Assembly: GCF_021347895.1 (NCBI RefSeq) | Contig: NC_067115.1 | Coordinates: 11,618,064-11,682,063 of the forward strand | Source of the DNA: Acanthochromis polyacanthus | Taxonomy: Eukaryota > Chordata > Actinopteri > Pomacentridae | Direction: 5' to 3' | DNA length: 64,000 nt | Part shown: one piece after another, positions 1-13,208 of the stretch | How positions within the stretch are numbered: the stretch's first letter is position 1 | Layout of the letters: every line of letters starts with the position of its first letter | Made by a program: the position numbers and the translations under genes | The notes under the pieces: generated by a model | Told to the model about the DNA's origin: nothing | Databases searched by the model: none | What the model saw: the letters and a program-made list of their open reading frames with translations, nothing else

Positions 1-460
1 TAAATGAAGAGCAAATGTCTGTAAAATAATGATATTTTTAGCTGATTCAAATACAATAAACAATGTAATTTTTTGGTCACAAATGAATGACTGAAAAAAG
101 ACAAAAGATACCAATTTTTGATAGAGACATCATGTACAGTTTTGTTGTGTGTTTCTTTAGATCAACATCTAATTAAAATATTTATTGTATTTTACTGGTC
201 TATAATTAAACAAAACATTATTTTTGGCTAATTTAAATGCACTAAATTAGCCAAATGGTCACACATTGTAAAGGAACAAACTAACAAACTATTATATGTA
301 AAAATGCAGATTGCTGATTTTTTTTCTTTCTTTATTTGGTTAACATGTAAACTTTTTTTTCTGTGATTTTGTGTCTCTGCTTATGGCCTATTCTACACTG
401 AACAGACCATAAGCAGAAAAAATGGCATTTGTGAATACATATTTCTCTCTGCTAAATTAA
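1..460. other. AT-rich non-coding sequence
   Basis: Strongly AT-rich with poly-T runs. I see no ORF of note, no recognisable repeat family and no simple repeat. Confidence 0.5.
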
Positions 461-504
461 CTAGGAAAGCACTCAGAGAGTGCAGACCTCCGCCTCAATG
501 AGGA

Positions 505-612
505 AAACAGGAAACCCATGCAGTAAAGGATCAGGAGCTGGAATTGAACCTGCATCTCTGACACAGTTCTGTTTACGAATCACCTTCTTAACCAGTTGAG
601 CTATCTGGACAC
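505..612 (-). mobile_element. tRNA-derived SINE head (fragment)
   Basis: Read on the minus strand it has an A-box-like TAGCTCAACTGG (one mismatch to TRGCNNAGYNGG) and a perfect B box GGTTCAATTCC about 50 bases later, the spacing of an RNA polymerase III internal promoter. The arms do not fold into an intact cloverleaf by eye, so this is a tRNA-derived SINE head rather than a working tRNA gene. It sits inside the dispersed repeat at 461-907 and so looks like a later insertion. Confidence 0.5.
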
Positions 613-828
613 TTTGCTCCAATTTGTTGGACGACATACTAACCTACAATGTTTTTGTCATATTTTGGACCACATACTAAAACATACTAAAAAATTCAAA
701 AGTGATCCAGAATCCAGGATCATTTCCGGATTGCCACCAAAATTAAATCAGCTCTTCCTCTTACCATAGTCTACATCCCCTCAAAATTTCATCTGAATCT
801 GCCCAGGCGTTTTTGAATTATCTTGCTA

Positions 829-859
829 ACAGACAGACAGACAGACAGACAGACAGACG
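829..859 (+). repeat. (ACAG)n microsatellite
   Basis: About seven ACAG units, ending in acggacac. The run belongs to the surrounding dispersed repeat, whose other copies commonly carry a cagacagac-type stretch at this place. Confidence 0.9.
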
Positions 860-907
860 GACACACAAACGCCGGGTGTCACATAACCTCCTTGACGGAG
901 GTAATTA

Positions 908-1772
908 CAATGTTCAAAGAAGAAAAATCATTAAGGGTACAGTTCATCTGGACACTGTAGCCACCCTTGTGAAATGTCAGTAATACTTACTGTGAGCATT
1001 GTTCAAACTGAGCCTGCACCTCAGTGATCCCCACTTGAATTTGTTATTTATTGTGATGCTACTGTAACACAAACACATAAAACATTCCCTGCCCTGTCCT
1101 ACAGCGTTACAAACTTGGCAGCCATACTCAGGACTGTGGCTCTGCTTGCTTTTGCCTCATTTCCCTGTGGTGGGACTCACTCCGCCTCTCCTGCGGCAGG
1201 AGTGAACAGTATGGAAGACAGCGCAGAGAGGTTCAGGAAAAGAAGCTACATCTTTACCCTCGCTAAAGGTGTTAATGCACTCGTTTGAAGATGGTCTTAA
1301 TTGGTTTGGGGGGGTGGTAGTTGTCGGGGGTGGGTTACCATCCACCATTTGAAATCCTCCCCTCCTTATTTGAGGAGGTGTAAAGAGGAGAGAAGAGAGG
1401 TTTAATTGATCCCCCAGTGGTGTACGTAGCTTGGCATCCCTCTTAGATAAAGGTGGGGAGATGTTACACAGGACTGGCTTACCCATTGCAGTCAAGCATC
1501 GCTTCACACTAAAGATTCACAGTTCTCTATATAGTTTTTTCTTTACTTTTCAAGATGTTTCACTGCCCTTTTCGTTGCTCTTATACAAGTCCTTTTCATA
1601 ATATGTTATCATTATCAGAATGTAAAGTAAATGTTAAATTGCTTACTTGTACTTGAAGGTAAGTTTAAGCACTGGCATTCAACACATAGGGCCGGATAAA
1701 TGTCACAGGGTTTTTTTTCTGCGCAGAGACATCTAACATGTCTCTGCATTGTGCTTATTTAAATATATATAC
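908..1772. other. Unassigned sequence with one chance-like ORF
   Basis: Somewhat less AT-rich around 1150-1480. A minus-strand open frame of 116 codons (1157-1507) has no motif I recognise; it is rich in Pro, Thr and Ser and contains a run of threonines from a simple stretch. The perfect short inverted repeat cctcc/ggagg near 1366-1380 could form a small hairpin. I do not call a gene. Confidence 0.35.
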
Positions 1773-2580
1773 AGCTGTTAACAAAAGTTTACACACACAC
1801 TTGCGAAGATCGTGTATATCATGGCAGTCTTGAGTTTCCAATGAGTCCTGTAACTCTTAGTTTCCTGTGATGAAATTGTAACCCATACGTCTTTGTCACA
1901 GAAAAACAATCATGACAGTTTGGTTCTTTTTTAGATTTATTCTCGGTCTTCTGGAAATATGACATCTGCTAGGTCACAAATATACATACTAGAAATATCA
2001 GTTTTGGTGATATAGAAAGTGGTGTTAATTATATTTTCTTCATAGCATGGTCTCCCTTCTATGTTTGATTACATTTGACTACAGCTGCTGACTCTTCTGT
2101 GCCAGTTTGAATAGGACCTACTTGATGTGCTCATTAGACTCAGCCACAGAAACGACAGCGGGAAAATCTCAGGATCTCAGCAAAGACCTGAAAAAGTAAA
2201 TAACAAACTTGAACAAGTTAGGGAAGTTACTTGGAGCCATTGGATAGCAGCTACGGATCCACAAATCATCTGTGCAAGCAATGCTTTGTAAGTACACAGT
2301 TGTGTCACAGCCTGGATCGTGAAGAATAAACAAACTGTCACCTGCTGCTGAGAGACATTTTGTCAGGATGGTCACGAGTCAACCAAGATTCATCAAAAAG
2401 CCGATCTGCATTTGATGAGAGCTGCTGTACCACAGGTGTCAGTGCCCACAGACAAGCATGTTTGACATCACCCTGGGCTGAGAGGCACCTCAGCTGAAGT
2501 TTGCTGCTGATCACATGGACAAAGAAAAGGAGTTTTGGTGGCAAGTTCTGTGGTCAGATGAAACAAAAATTGAGCTATTA
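1773..2580 (+). pseudogene. Degraded Tc1-like transposon, 3'-truncated
   Basis: The 5' end has the Tc1-like terminal motif 'acaaaagtttacacacac' and the typical leader 'catggcagtcttgagtttcc'. Further in, the plus strand gives pieces of a Tc1 transposase: a DNA-binding segment with LGKLLGAIG and KSSVQAML near 2218-2275, and the stretch from 'ctgatcacatggac' to 'gatgaaacaaaaattgagc' at 2507-2576, which codes the region before and including the first catalytic Asp (SDET). The frame is broken by several stops and shifts. Similarity stops abruptly near 2580, so the second half of the DDE domain and the 3' terminal repeat are gone. The element would have encoded a cut-and-paste transposase; it is inactive. 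Confidence 0.82.
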
Positions 2581-5552
2581 AAAAACTTTCCAATGGCAGC
2601 ATGGAGCTAACGCTAGCCACGACAGTCCTGGTACATTTTTACTTAAACATTTTCTTGAGTGAAACGGGAGACATCTTGAGTCATTGTTAATTTCACAATG
2701 TTGTTAAAAACTTACCTGTCTACTCAGGTCACTGCTGTAATGTTGCCTGGCTGTAGCTCACTCCTGTATGTTACTGAGAAGACAGCGGTGAGGACTGAGG
2801 ATTGAATGGAGGCCACGTTTTGAACAAATTGATCAGAAGATGATGATTATTTGGAAAAGGGCTATAATTGGCCGATTAAATAAATCAGTCGGGCCCTACT
2901 GTTTACCGTCTTCCATTTTGAGTTGCTTGGTTCTGCCACTACTGGATCAACTGCCCATTTACACATGCATGATGGCATGCGTGATGCTTAGTCTACTAGG
3001 ACAAACTGCCCGAAATGCGTTGAGAGATGTTTCAGGGATTTTGAGTCATTCTGTGCTGCAGATGCATTAACTGTGTTAAAATTTTAAATCAAATGAATCA
3101 TGATGATGAATTATTAGACCACCCTTGTTTTCTTCTCTTTCTTGTTCCTTTTAATGCACGGTACCACTTAAGGTTTATTACCTGAAGAGTACAATGAACA
3201 CGACAAAAAAAATACAGCTGTTTACATGCTTCATGTCCTATTTGACATGCTTAAGCTTAATTGTAGTCCCAAGGTCTATACATTTCATGTCATAAGTAGC
3301 ACTGCACATGTAAAGGCCTAGAGTGCATATATATATTATACTGCTACCTGATGTTCAAGGCTTACTTATGAAGGTGAAGAGATAGCAGCTACCAAAGCAG
3401 TCCAATTAGACATAAAATACTGATGTAATCTAACATAATGACAACTCATACTCTTAACGTTTGGCTGAGGTACGAAGAAAACATGAGGTGATTTTTACTG
3501 CAGATACAGATGGGGGGATAGGTTATTGCTTAAAGTGAGATACTTAAAGTGTGGTGTGTTGATGTCTTGCCGTTGTGTACAAAAGATAGAAAAGAGGGGG
3601 TGTGTCTGTTAGTATTGAAGATAGAACAGCAATGTCAAATTTGTTTAGGAAATGTGTTTTTGTAACCTGTGACAGGCACTCTCAAAGTCACTTTCTATTT
3701 AGATGCTTGGATTGATAAATCAGTTTGCATGGAAATGTGTTCTCTTGACACTCACAATTCCATGCCTTCTTTACTGATGTTCTGTAACACACACAGGCAC
3801 ACACACACACTTTCTCTCTTTCATCCTGTGCCCTATTTAACTGCGCCTATCTTCCTCAAACACACACTAAAGAACACAACATTATATAGCACCAGGTAGA
3901 GTTGATAAATGAATCATCAGATAAAATCCTATATTACCTTGGCCTATGTGTCTCAGGGCCTTCCTATTTTCCTATTCTCCACAGAGCTCAACTTTAATCA
4001 TCCACTTAACTCCGCCACTGAGGGGAAAAAATTCACCTTTTTCTCCCCCTATCAAAGCCAAAATCAAACGAGTGAAGAAAGGACCTTCTCCAGTGGGAAT
4101 CGCAGCCATGTAAAATCCCATCATGTGAAATAGGTGCTCATCTGGCCTGGTCTCAGTGGTTCAGGTGAAAAATCCCATTACAGAGTGAGACAGAAATAAC
4201 CAAAACACCTTTTTCCCAAGCCACTTTTGCTTTCCCCCCCCCTCTCCACTTACACCTTCTCATTATTCTCCGCCTCATTCTTCTGTCCACTTGTCAGAAC
4301 TTTTTCAGGTGGGTGCATCTTACCTTTCCTTGACTCTTCTCCCTTAGCTTCATCTCCATCGATATTCTTATCACAGGTTTTCTATCTAATCCCTTTAAAA
4401 CGCTCTTTTCCTGCCTACTCCGGTCGTGCTCCTTTGCACCGTTTTTCCTTTTCATCATTACTTCCACTAATTTCATCACTTTCCTCTCCTCTGCACCTCT
4501 GCCTTTCTGCCTTCTTCTGTTTTTTTCCTTGTGTCAAGACATCAAGGTACAAACATGAATTGCTTCCGCTGAAAGATTTCAATAATTGCCAGCTAAAGCT
4601 TGTGTATTAAATTTTGACCTAGAACACCAATGCCAAAAACAGTGCAAAGCAGACATTTTAATGATCACTGTTTGTAAATCAGTTCACGGGTGCAAGGTCT
4701 TTCATGTTTTCTGTATCAATCCAAAGCCTGCCACTTACCTTCCACTCCTGATGTGTTACACATATTCCAATGTAAAGTCTAATCATTGCCATTAGTGTAC
4801 AACACTGAATAAATACATAAAACACTGAGGTTTCTAACCTCTCTACTTACCATCACTCCTTTTGCAGAGACTCTTTGGCAGTGATAACCTTATCAGCTCC
4901 AATTCCCAAACACTTCATGCATGCGCTCCTGCTCGTAGGTGCACAAACAGTCGATTCACTGTAAGTGAAGTTAATAAACAAATTAAAGAAGAGACAGATT
5001 AGAAAGAGAGTCACAACTTTCTAATTAAAGACCGGCTGGCATTTTAATCAAACGATGAGTCTGGTATGTCTGCGTTCCTTTAATTATCAGAAATGTCATT
5101 CTTTCCATTTTAAGTGGGCATATGCTTTTTTTTGCTCCTCTTGCCCTTTTATTCCTATTTATATTTCATATTAATGCAAAGCCTATATTTAAAAGCCAGT
5201 ACACTCCAATACACTTATGCAATCTTTCAAATACAGCCTTGACTCCCCTATGACACCTAAAGCCTTGAAAATCCCATTTAAGCCACAGTCACACCAGAAA
5301 GTAGCAGTGCAGAATTCATCTGCACCTCTTCGTATATGTGGTCCTTAGAAACTCAGTGACATAGTGAGTCCTCAGCAGGACTAGTTGTTAGGACTGTTTC
5401 CAGCTATTTTTAGGAGGCATGGCAGAGTGTGTGATAGCATTGCATATCCACAAGTGCAGATACCTGAACTGTTGACACAAGTTTTTTTTTAAGGCACAGA
5501 AGTAACCATTTTACAAACAGATGTACGGTTATATTTGAAAAGGTTCTGCTTG
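2581..5552. other. Unassigned AT-rich sequence
   Basis: No gene or recognisable element. It holds a short interrupted CA tract at 3788-3813 and a C/T-rich stretch at about 4226-4530 that opens a meaningless 127-codon frame. The part at 4970-5110 has 'ctaattaaagaccggctggc' and 'taattatcag', homeodomain-type core motifs of the kind seen in conserved non-coding elements, but nothing here proves conservation. Confidence 0.4.
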
Positions 5553-5738
5553 TTGAATCTGAGCATCAATGAGGATTCTTTTAACAAAGCTAATCCCTGT
5601 TAATAAACACATACCGTAATTTACAGCCGATACACAAAGAACTGTCAGGAGCCAAAATGAATCCTTAGTGCTCTCTGTTTCTATTCGGCCCAGCCCATTA
5701 ATCACTGCCACTGATGTACACAGGCATGAATTCACTGA
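5553..5738 (-). repeat. Unknown dispersed repeat, arm A of an inverted pair
   Basis: The reverse complement of this segment aligns to 6272-6438. The best-kept block is 'gagcactaaggattcatttt' on the minus strand, and similarity extends through 'ggctgtaaattacg' to 'aagaatcctcattgatgc'. I do not recognise the family. The shared frame reads NGLxxxExxSTKDSFxxLT in both arms, but most codon differences change the amino acid, so it is not conserved as protein. Confidence 0.7.
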
Positions 5739-6271
5739 ATTTATATTAAGGATGTGTACAATTGACTTTTGTCTATCTGGAAACCGGCCAGCCTCTTGTA
5801 AAACACTACAGAATGGTTCTAAGTTATAGTAAATGGTGCTAGGAAGCTGAGCTGGTGTCCCCAAAAGTTTGGACTCCCCAGTTTTTACGTAAGGTAAAAT
5901 TTCGACAAAGCGAAAATCTGTGAAAGATCGCACAAATGCAAATGTTACGGTTTCCTGGCGTTAACACTGACTGTCATGTTCCAACCCGACAGCCTTTCAC
6001 ACTCTTCTGTGTAGGCGTTTCATTGGCTCATCACTGAGATAATAGGTATGTTAATATTTAGATGTTTCTGCTGGAACATCTCTGACTTTCCCTGTTGTAT
6101 CTTTTCTCGAGCTCTGCTATTCAGTGGACAAGCATTGTACTTGAATATTTTTGAGTACCACAGCTATCCATTGTTGCTTATTGTCTGCACGAGTGGTTCA
6201 AGTGTACATGGACATGGGCAGCTCTGCGTGGGCATTTTTTCATGTGCACAAACTCGCACCTTATTACACAA

Positions 6272-6438
6272 TCGGATTATGCCAGTGTTTATCGTTGACA
6301 TGATAAATGGACTGGACTGGATGGAAGCAGGGAGCACTAAGGATTCATTTGAGTTCCTGACAATTCTTTATATATGGGCTGTAAATTATGCTCCAGTATG
6401 TAAGGGTATTATTGAAAAGGATGCTTCCACTCAAAGCA
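6272..6438 (+). repeat. Unknown dispersed repeat, arm B of an inverted pair
   Basis: Plus-strand partner of arm A, with 'gagcactaaggattcattt', 'ttcctgacaattcttt' and 'gggctgtaaattatg'. The arms are about 530 bases apart in opposite orientation. The alignment looks to be near 75-80 percent identical in its core by eye. Confidence 0.7.
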
Positions 6439-6490
6439 TGGGTAATAGCTATGGCATGTGTGAGAGTGTCCAAGAGCCTTTTTTGTTTGT

Positions 6491-6492
<2 letters not shown>

Positions 6493-6582
<90 letters not shown>
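6493..6582 (+). repeat. (GT)45 microsatellite
   Basis: Ninety bases of uninterrupted GT. It creates long Val-Cys and His-Thr open frames on both strands that are not genes. A tract of this purity and length is expected to be highly length-variable and may adopt Z-DNA. Confidence 0.98.
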
Positions 6583-6585
<3 letters not shown>

Positions 6586-8820
6586 GATGGTAGTGTGGGT
6601 GGAGCACATGCATTTTTAAATTGAAAACATGACACACCCGCAGTGATGATTTAGTGCCGGGCCAGAGAGGTGTTTGGAACAGTGAATACAGCCTTCCAAC
6701 AGTAGAGTGGAGAGACAGAGAAGGGCCATAGTGTTATTCAGTGCTGCTTCCACTTTGGGAGAGGCACTTAATACTAACAGTTTGCCTCATGCCAAGGCTT
6801 CTCGCACACAAAGTTGAACAATTTTAATTCAGCCCTTTATTAGGGCACTTCATCGAAATGACCTTGGAAGTTTTTGAATGGTGTTACCTTTATGGGTTCT
6901 GCATCACTTCAGGACTAATTCCATGTGCCAAGCTAATTCTGTGGCTTCATTACATTGGAAATAAATGCACACTGTTTGACTCAGAGCACTCAAAATAGCT
7001 TTTATACAAATGTAGATACTTTAAGATGAGAATGGCAGTCCACTCTCATTTACTTGTAAGTTAAAGAATGAAGTTGTGATCCAAATGTAAAAGACAAGGT
7101 TTGTCGTAACACGGCCAGCATTTAAAGGAAGTTCTGCAGATGCAGGTTGTGTCTCTTCTGTGACAGTCTTGTTTTTTTTTTCAGTTCAGGTTGTTTCAAA
7201 AGTCAAATTCCTAAACTATATATACAGATGTATTGGCAGTAAATTAAGTTTGATTGTGGAATTACAGAGCCCCGTTCTCTGCACATGTTCTGTTGTTTGA
7301 ATATGCTTTCAGGCCAGTAAGTCCTAAGCAAGCTTTAACAAAAGAGAGTGTCATTTTAATTACAGTTAATTGGAGCAGGGCAGTCTTTTTGTTAGCTTAA
7401 TTACTTAATTGGATCCTTTCAGGACACACTCAAAAAAGAGTTTGCTCTAATTCTGTAATTTTTAAATGGAAACAGATTAGAGAACTGCATAAGAAAAAAC
7501 AACAACAACAATATAATAAATATAGTTTTGTACTGATTAAAGGGCCTAAAAAGATTTAATTCTGTCTATATCTGCATCTTCATTTCATGCCACTACTCTA
7601 CATTACACTACTTAGAGGCTTAAATACATTTTTCTTTTTTTCTTTCTTCTATACTGAGTTGCAGCTGCTATTAAGGGGTTCTGTCATTTGCAAAAAATGT
7701 CATCATGTGATTGTCATGTGAGCAGTTAGGTAAATATGCTAGCTGCGCTCGCCTTTCAGTCAAATCAAATGAATACCAGAGGACACAGAGGTTAATTGGC
7801 GTCCTGTAGAGTTGGTGACAGCCAGGCTGCATATCATATCATCAGCCATTATAACCGCTGGGCTCTCATAACAGACTGCTAATCCAGGCAGAGGGACGGC
7901 TGATGGTTGACAATAACTTGAGAGAGAGCACGAGAAAGTCGAGGTCTGTGCCTGTGTGTACATCATATACCTCGGGGCAGGTCGCGGTTCACTGGCTGCC
8001 GTCCTCTAGATAAGAAATTACAGTAGTTTGTATGCAGATTAAGTAAATGATGAGTGCCCTTGGTGAAACCAGCTCAGACATGGGTCAGCTTTAAACTGGA
8101 GTTTCTACATCTCGACAAATCATCTCCTAATGACTTGAGGAAAATGCACTTTTGGGATTGTTGACCACTACTTTGTTCAGTGTGTGTGCATGTGTGTGTG
8201 TTGTTGTTGTTGGAGACGTCTTACTGAATTTTCACAGCCATAAAAAACACAACAAATCATCACAGTCCTTTTGGCTACTACATTCAAATCATGAAATCCT
8301 TTTGCCGCCCATCACTGTCTTCCTCAGCAGATGCTGCCGTATCATCTTGTCACACGAATTAATGAATGCCTATCTGGTGTTGATGATGTTCTTCACAGCA
8401 GGTGCAGTTTGACTTGTTAGGCCAAAATAAGAAATAGAAGCTGACAAACTTCGGCTTGCATCACAAGCAGACCCTCAAGCATAAAACTCCAGCAGACTTG
8501 GGCTAGATTTTCCTTCAGCAAGCGGTATGAAATATGTAATAATTATGCTATTAACATCGGTATATTCAATAATGAGCAGAGAAAAATTCTGAGCATGCAA
8601 GCCTCCAAAGTAAAGTAATGATCCCGCCTGGGATGGGCACACACTAAATACTATGAGGCTGTCTAGAGACTGAGAACCTTGAACAAAGTATGTAAAAACA
8701 AGTGTCTGTGTGTGTATGCATGAGTTAATGGGGGAATGTGAGTAAGAGCCAGAGCCTTTCTCTATGTGTGTGTGCGAACAAGCATGCGCATACTTATGCA
8801 TGTGTGTTTTGCTTTCGTTT
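6583..8820. other. Unassigned sequence, possible conserved non-coding parts
   Basis: No gene or known element. A short AAC run lies at about 7497-7511 and imperfect GT/GTT runs at 8176-8211. The segment 7345-7440 is dense in TTAATT/TAATTA cores ('taattacagttaattgg', 'agcttaattacttaattgg'), which is typical of homeodomain-bound conserved elements but also of AT-rich DNA generally. Confidence 0.35.
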
Positions 8821-9140
8821 AGGGTAATTAAAAGCTAATATGCGGCAGAATCGGCTCTGTGCTCTCTCCTCAATTAGTAGTCATCTATAAAAAGACACAC
8901 ACTTCCATTTTTTATGCTGTCGCTTAATTATGATAGATTTTCTTCTCAATTTCCTTCATTTACCCCACACTTTTTCTCCCCCTTTTCCCTTTTCTATAAT
9001 GAAAACATAACTAGCTGAGTCATTTTTAATCTGCCCTGTTATTATGGATTTTGATCAAAAGGAGGGTTTTTAGCTTACTACAGCAGCTTGATTTAAGACT
9101 GTTTTTCTTTTTCTTCTTCATCATTATCGGTTTAACTTAT
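8821..9140. promoter_or_regulatory. Candidate conserved non-coding block
   Basis: Unique-looking sequence free of simple repeats, with 'gggtaattaaaagctaat', 'cttaattatgatag', 'ctgagtcatttttaat' (an AP-1-like TGAGTCA within it) and 'tgttattatggattttgatc'. The clustering of such cores resembles developmental enhancers. This is a pattern judgement only; no conservation was measured. Confidence 0.2.
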
Positions 9141-12031
9141 TAGGGCTCATTGGCTTCTACATGGAGACACAGAGAGACAAATGCTGCAAAATGGAGTTTT
9201 TCTTTTCTTTTTTACCCTGTGACACGGCTGCACAAAGTCAATGGAGTATGTTATCTACAAATTACATATGCTATTCACTGAAGAATAATGTTTAGATTAT
9301 GCACTCTTGTGTGGAAAATAATGTGTCTTCGGTAAAACAGAGTGTAGGGAATTTTCCTACATAAACAACCACATTTTAGCTTGAAAATCATCATTTTTAT
9401 TTATAGGGAGTGGGAAAAAGTGCAAACCTGCAAAAGCACAAAAGCGCCTTTTAATAATTCATAATACCATTATATGCTTTTTTGTCAGGATTTTCTCTTA
9501 CTGTGTTATCTATTCTGATGTCCCTTTATACTACAATGACTGAAAGAGTTTTCTGTCGTGGTGCTTTGTTGACTGAAGGTGACAAGCACAAACTGCTGAA
9601 CCACTTTAGCTCACCTCAATACTTCTTTTCTGCAGCACACTCGGACAGAAAGGGGCTCCAAGCACGCATGACATTAAAGTTCTTTTAATGTACTCTTTCT
9701 CTTCAGATACAGATATGCGTGCCTGTACATCGTATCCCCAAAAAGGACCCCCTTTAGCTCTCCTCTGTGCTTGTCTGAATTTCTAGTGGAGAATTAAAGC
9801 TGGAGCTTCGTATTTACACCAGTTGCACTGAAGTGCTTTCTGTATAAGAACATATAAACGGACCAAATAACAATTATTCAAAAATAATATTAAATTAAAA
9901 AATTACTGTTGGTCCCACACTTCTCCATGTTTAAAAAAGAAAGTAGTTTTAGTGGTGCTACAGCTAATTATGCATCTTTATTTTTTCATTTCTTTTACGG
10001 TGTTCATGATTGCTTCATTGTGCTATTGCTTCTATAGACTTCCACTGCATTTATGAATATTGCAAACATACACAAACACAGTGAAAAACGCACAGGGAAG
10101 TGCAACGTACACACACACACACACACTTGTGGACATCACATCTCACGTCAATGCCAGGCGCTGATCGGAAGAGCACGTGAAAGTAAGGGATGATGGAGTG
10201 GCGTGCTTTCTCTGAATATGTATATTGGTTGTGAGGAAACTCATCATAGTCACAGTCAGTCACTCTCATACACACACACACAGTGACACAAGCACGCTAA
10301 TGCTTGACAATTTCCAGGTGAGCTCACAACTTTAGATTGATGGTGTAGACAGAGCAGCATATGTTTTGTCATCTCTCTCTCCGTACTCTCCCTATTTCAT
10401 TCTTTTATTGTCACTGTTTTAGTGCAGTCTATTTGAATCAATCATCAATCTCTCTGCTCTTCTTTAGTTTCTCTTCCCCCCTCCCATTTGCTCGCCTTAC
10501 CTTCCTCCCATGTGCCCCGCTCCCTTTTCGATATATTACAGGCAGTCTCTATTCCACATGGATCCACTTAACACAATGGGGACTAAACAAATGTGTGTGT
10601 CAAACTCAGATGGCATGATCCCAGTGCTGTAGAGGGACAAATGGAGGGGTGACAGACACTCAGGAAAGGAGGAGGGGATGAAGAGTGGAAAAAGACCAGC
10701 AACAAAAAGGAGGGGGTTGTTTTGTGTCAATGAAAACAGAAGGGACTCGCTCTAGTGCTGTCGGTGTCTACGTTTAAAAAAAAAAAAAGCCAGTTTGCTA
10801 CATATATAGACTAATCCATGCAATGAGAAGCCACAGCTTTGTGAAGCGGAGTAGAATGTGTCAACATGGAAAGCATGAACATCAGAACAGAGCAGCAGCG
10901 AGTGCTCTGTCTGTGTGTCTACACAGGAATTGTTCAGTGTGAGCAGAGGTCATGCACACTTTGGAGGTGTCGTAAAGTGTGCATGACAAAATGGGAGAAA
11001 AATAGCCTACAAATGTGCTTCGGGGTTGTGACTGTGAGCTGCTATGCCGGTGCTGTAGACAGTCTATTGTTCTGTCAGATGTGTGTGACATGTAGGTCTC
11101 AGACACGTAGCTGAAACGCTTTGTGTAGACAGTGTTAGAGTGAGTTTTTCATTCCATATAAGCATTATTATCAAACTTGTGCTGATTTTGAGCCTTAATA
11201 TGTTAAACTAGACCTCCTCAAAGTTGCCCGTTTGTATGGGACCTGAAAAATGCCACATGTGCTTCGTTCTGTTGGCCTTCGTTGTTACAAATGTGCCAAG
11301 AGCAAAGCCACCGAGACATTAAGATCACAGCAAAGGGATGCCCTAAGCAAAAACTGTGCTTCAAGGTACAATTATCCAACTCTTTGAAGGGGTTTAATAA
11401 TCAATACTTATTTACTAATGTTAATTTATCACGATACTCATACATAACACACTGTAATCACATTAACATATCCCCACATTCAGCAACAACAATAACTGAT
11501 CATGAACAGTAATAATATGCAATTTCTGCTGGCCATGTCATCATTTCCGTTACATGCTGACACCAACCTATGCATAGGTTTGCAGTGCTCACTCGTTGCT
11601 TTCTGTGCCTTTTTTGCCAAGAGGAAATACTGTCACATCCTACGGATAAACCTGAACATACATTATTCAGTCATATGTAAATTTTTTTCACCCTTGTCTA
11701 ACTAATTTCAATGAATTTGGCCTCTGTCATTATTGATCAGACACCCTTAGCTGTCTGCCTGAGCCTTTTAAAGCCACCGATACGCAAAGAACAGCAACAA
11801 TGTGTGAGAAGTGTGTCTTCGCAGATATAAGTCATACTGTAACATCATATGGCAAAAAAACAGACAGGTGTGTCTACTCTAACTAGGCTGGTATTATCTT
11901 TAAAAGTGCCAGCTGGCACTACACAGCTACACCGCCGTCACTGGTTGTTTTTTTTTTTGTGGCATCGCCTCGCTTTTGCCAGCTAAGCTAAGGCATTTTC
12001 CTCTGTGCTTTTATTCCTTCGTTCCTCACAG
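9141..12031. other. Unassigned sequence with short simple repeats
   Basis: AT-rich and without a recognisable gene. Contains CA tracts at about 10110-10126 and 10267-10282 and a poly-A of 13 at 10775-10787. Overlapping open frames on both strands at 10361-10730 and 10866-11114 have no motif and read as chance. Confidence 0.4.
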
Positions 12032-12170
12032 CCTTTGTGATAATCTATCCCAGGCGACCGTGCTGAAGGATGAGTCTATTGTCGGGAAGGAGGAGACCAA
12101 GGAGGAAGAAGAATGGAGGGAGGAGACGGACGTTGCTAGCTCTGAGCAAGTCTCAGTCTCCCTGTGAAAT
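12032..12170 (+). CDS. Candidate terminal coding exon, product unknown
   Basis: A pyrimidine-rich tract with 'ttccttcgttcctcacag' ends at 12031; a second possible acceptor 'aatctatcccag' ends at 12053. From 12054 an open frame encodes 37 residues, starting ATVLKDESIVGKEETK, continuing through an acidic EEEEWREE stretch and ending SSEQVSVSL before TGA at 12165-12167. Three bases later comes GTAAGT (12171), a consensus 5' splice site. The segment is clearly more GC- and purine-rich than its flanks, contains no simple repeat and matches no transposon I know. If real, it is the last coding part of a plus-strand gene with a further intron in the 3' UTR, or an alternative exon. I do not recognise the protein. 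A chance ORF with nearby splice-like motifs cannot be excluded. Confidence 0.35.

Positions 12171-13208
<1,038 letters not shown>

Larger units (their letters stand above)
461..907. mobile_element. Degenerate teleost-type dispersed repeat, RTE-LINE-like
   Basis: The left edge carries agcactcagagagtgcag followed by gacctccgcc; the right edge reads cataacctccttgacggag followed by gtaatta. Between them lie 'accaaaattaaatcagctctt', 'aaaatttcatctgaatctg' and 'gaattatcttgctaacag' followed by an ACAG run. I recognise this combination as a common fish repeat that I associate with RTE-type LINE 3' sequence, but the class is from memory. A second copy lies at 59405-59940 and shares both edge motifs. 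No coding capacity remains. Confidence 0.6.

Noticed and set aside
505..612. Functional tRNA gene on the minus strand
   Set aside because: The boxes are present, but acceptor and anticodon arms do not pair convincingly by eye and there is no T-run terminator directly after it.
6048..6637. Open frames of 60-180 codons on both strands ending in Val-Cys or His-Thr runs
   Set aside because: They are created by the (GT)45 tract. The same reason excludes the long frames at 12807-13304, 18035-18867, 18868-19105 and 25084-25476, which are translations of dinucleotide repeats.
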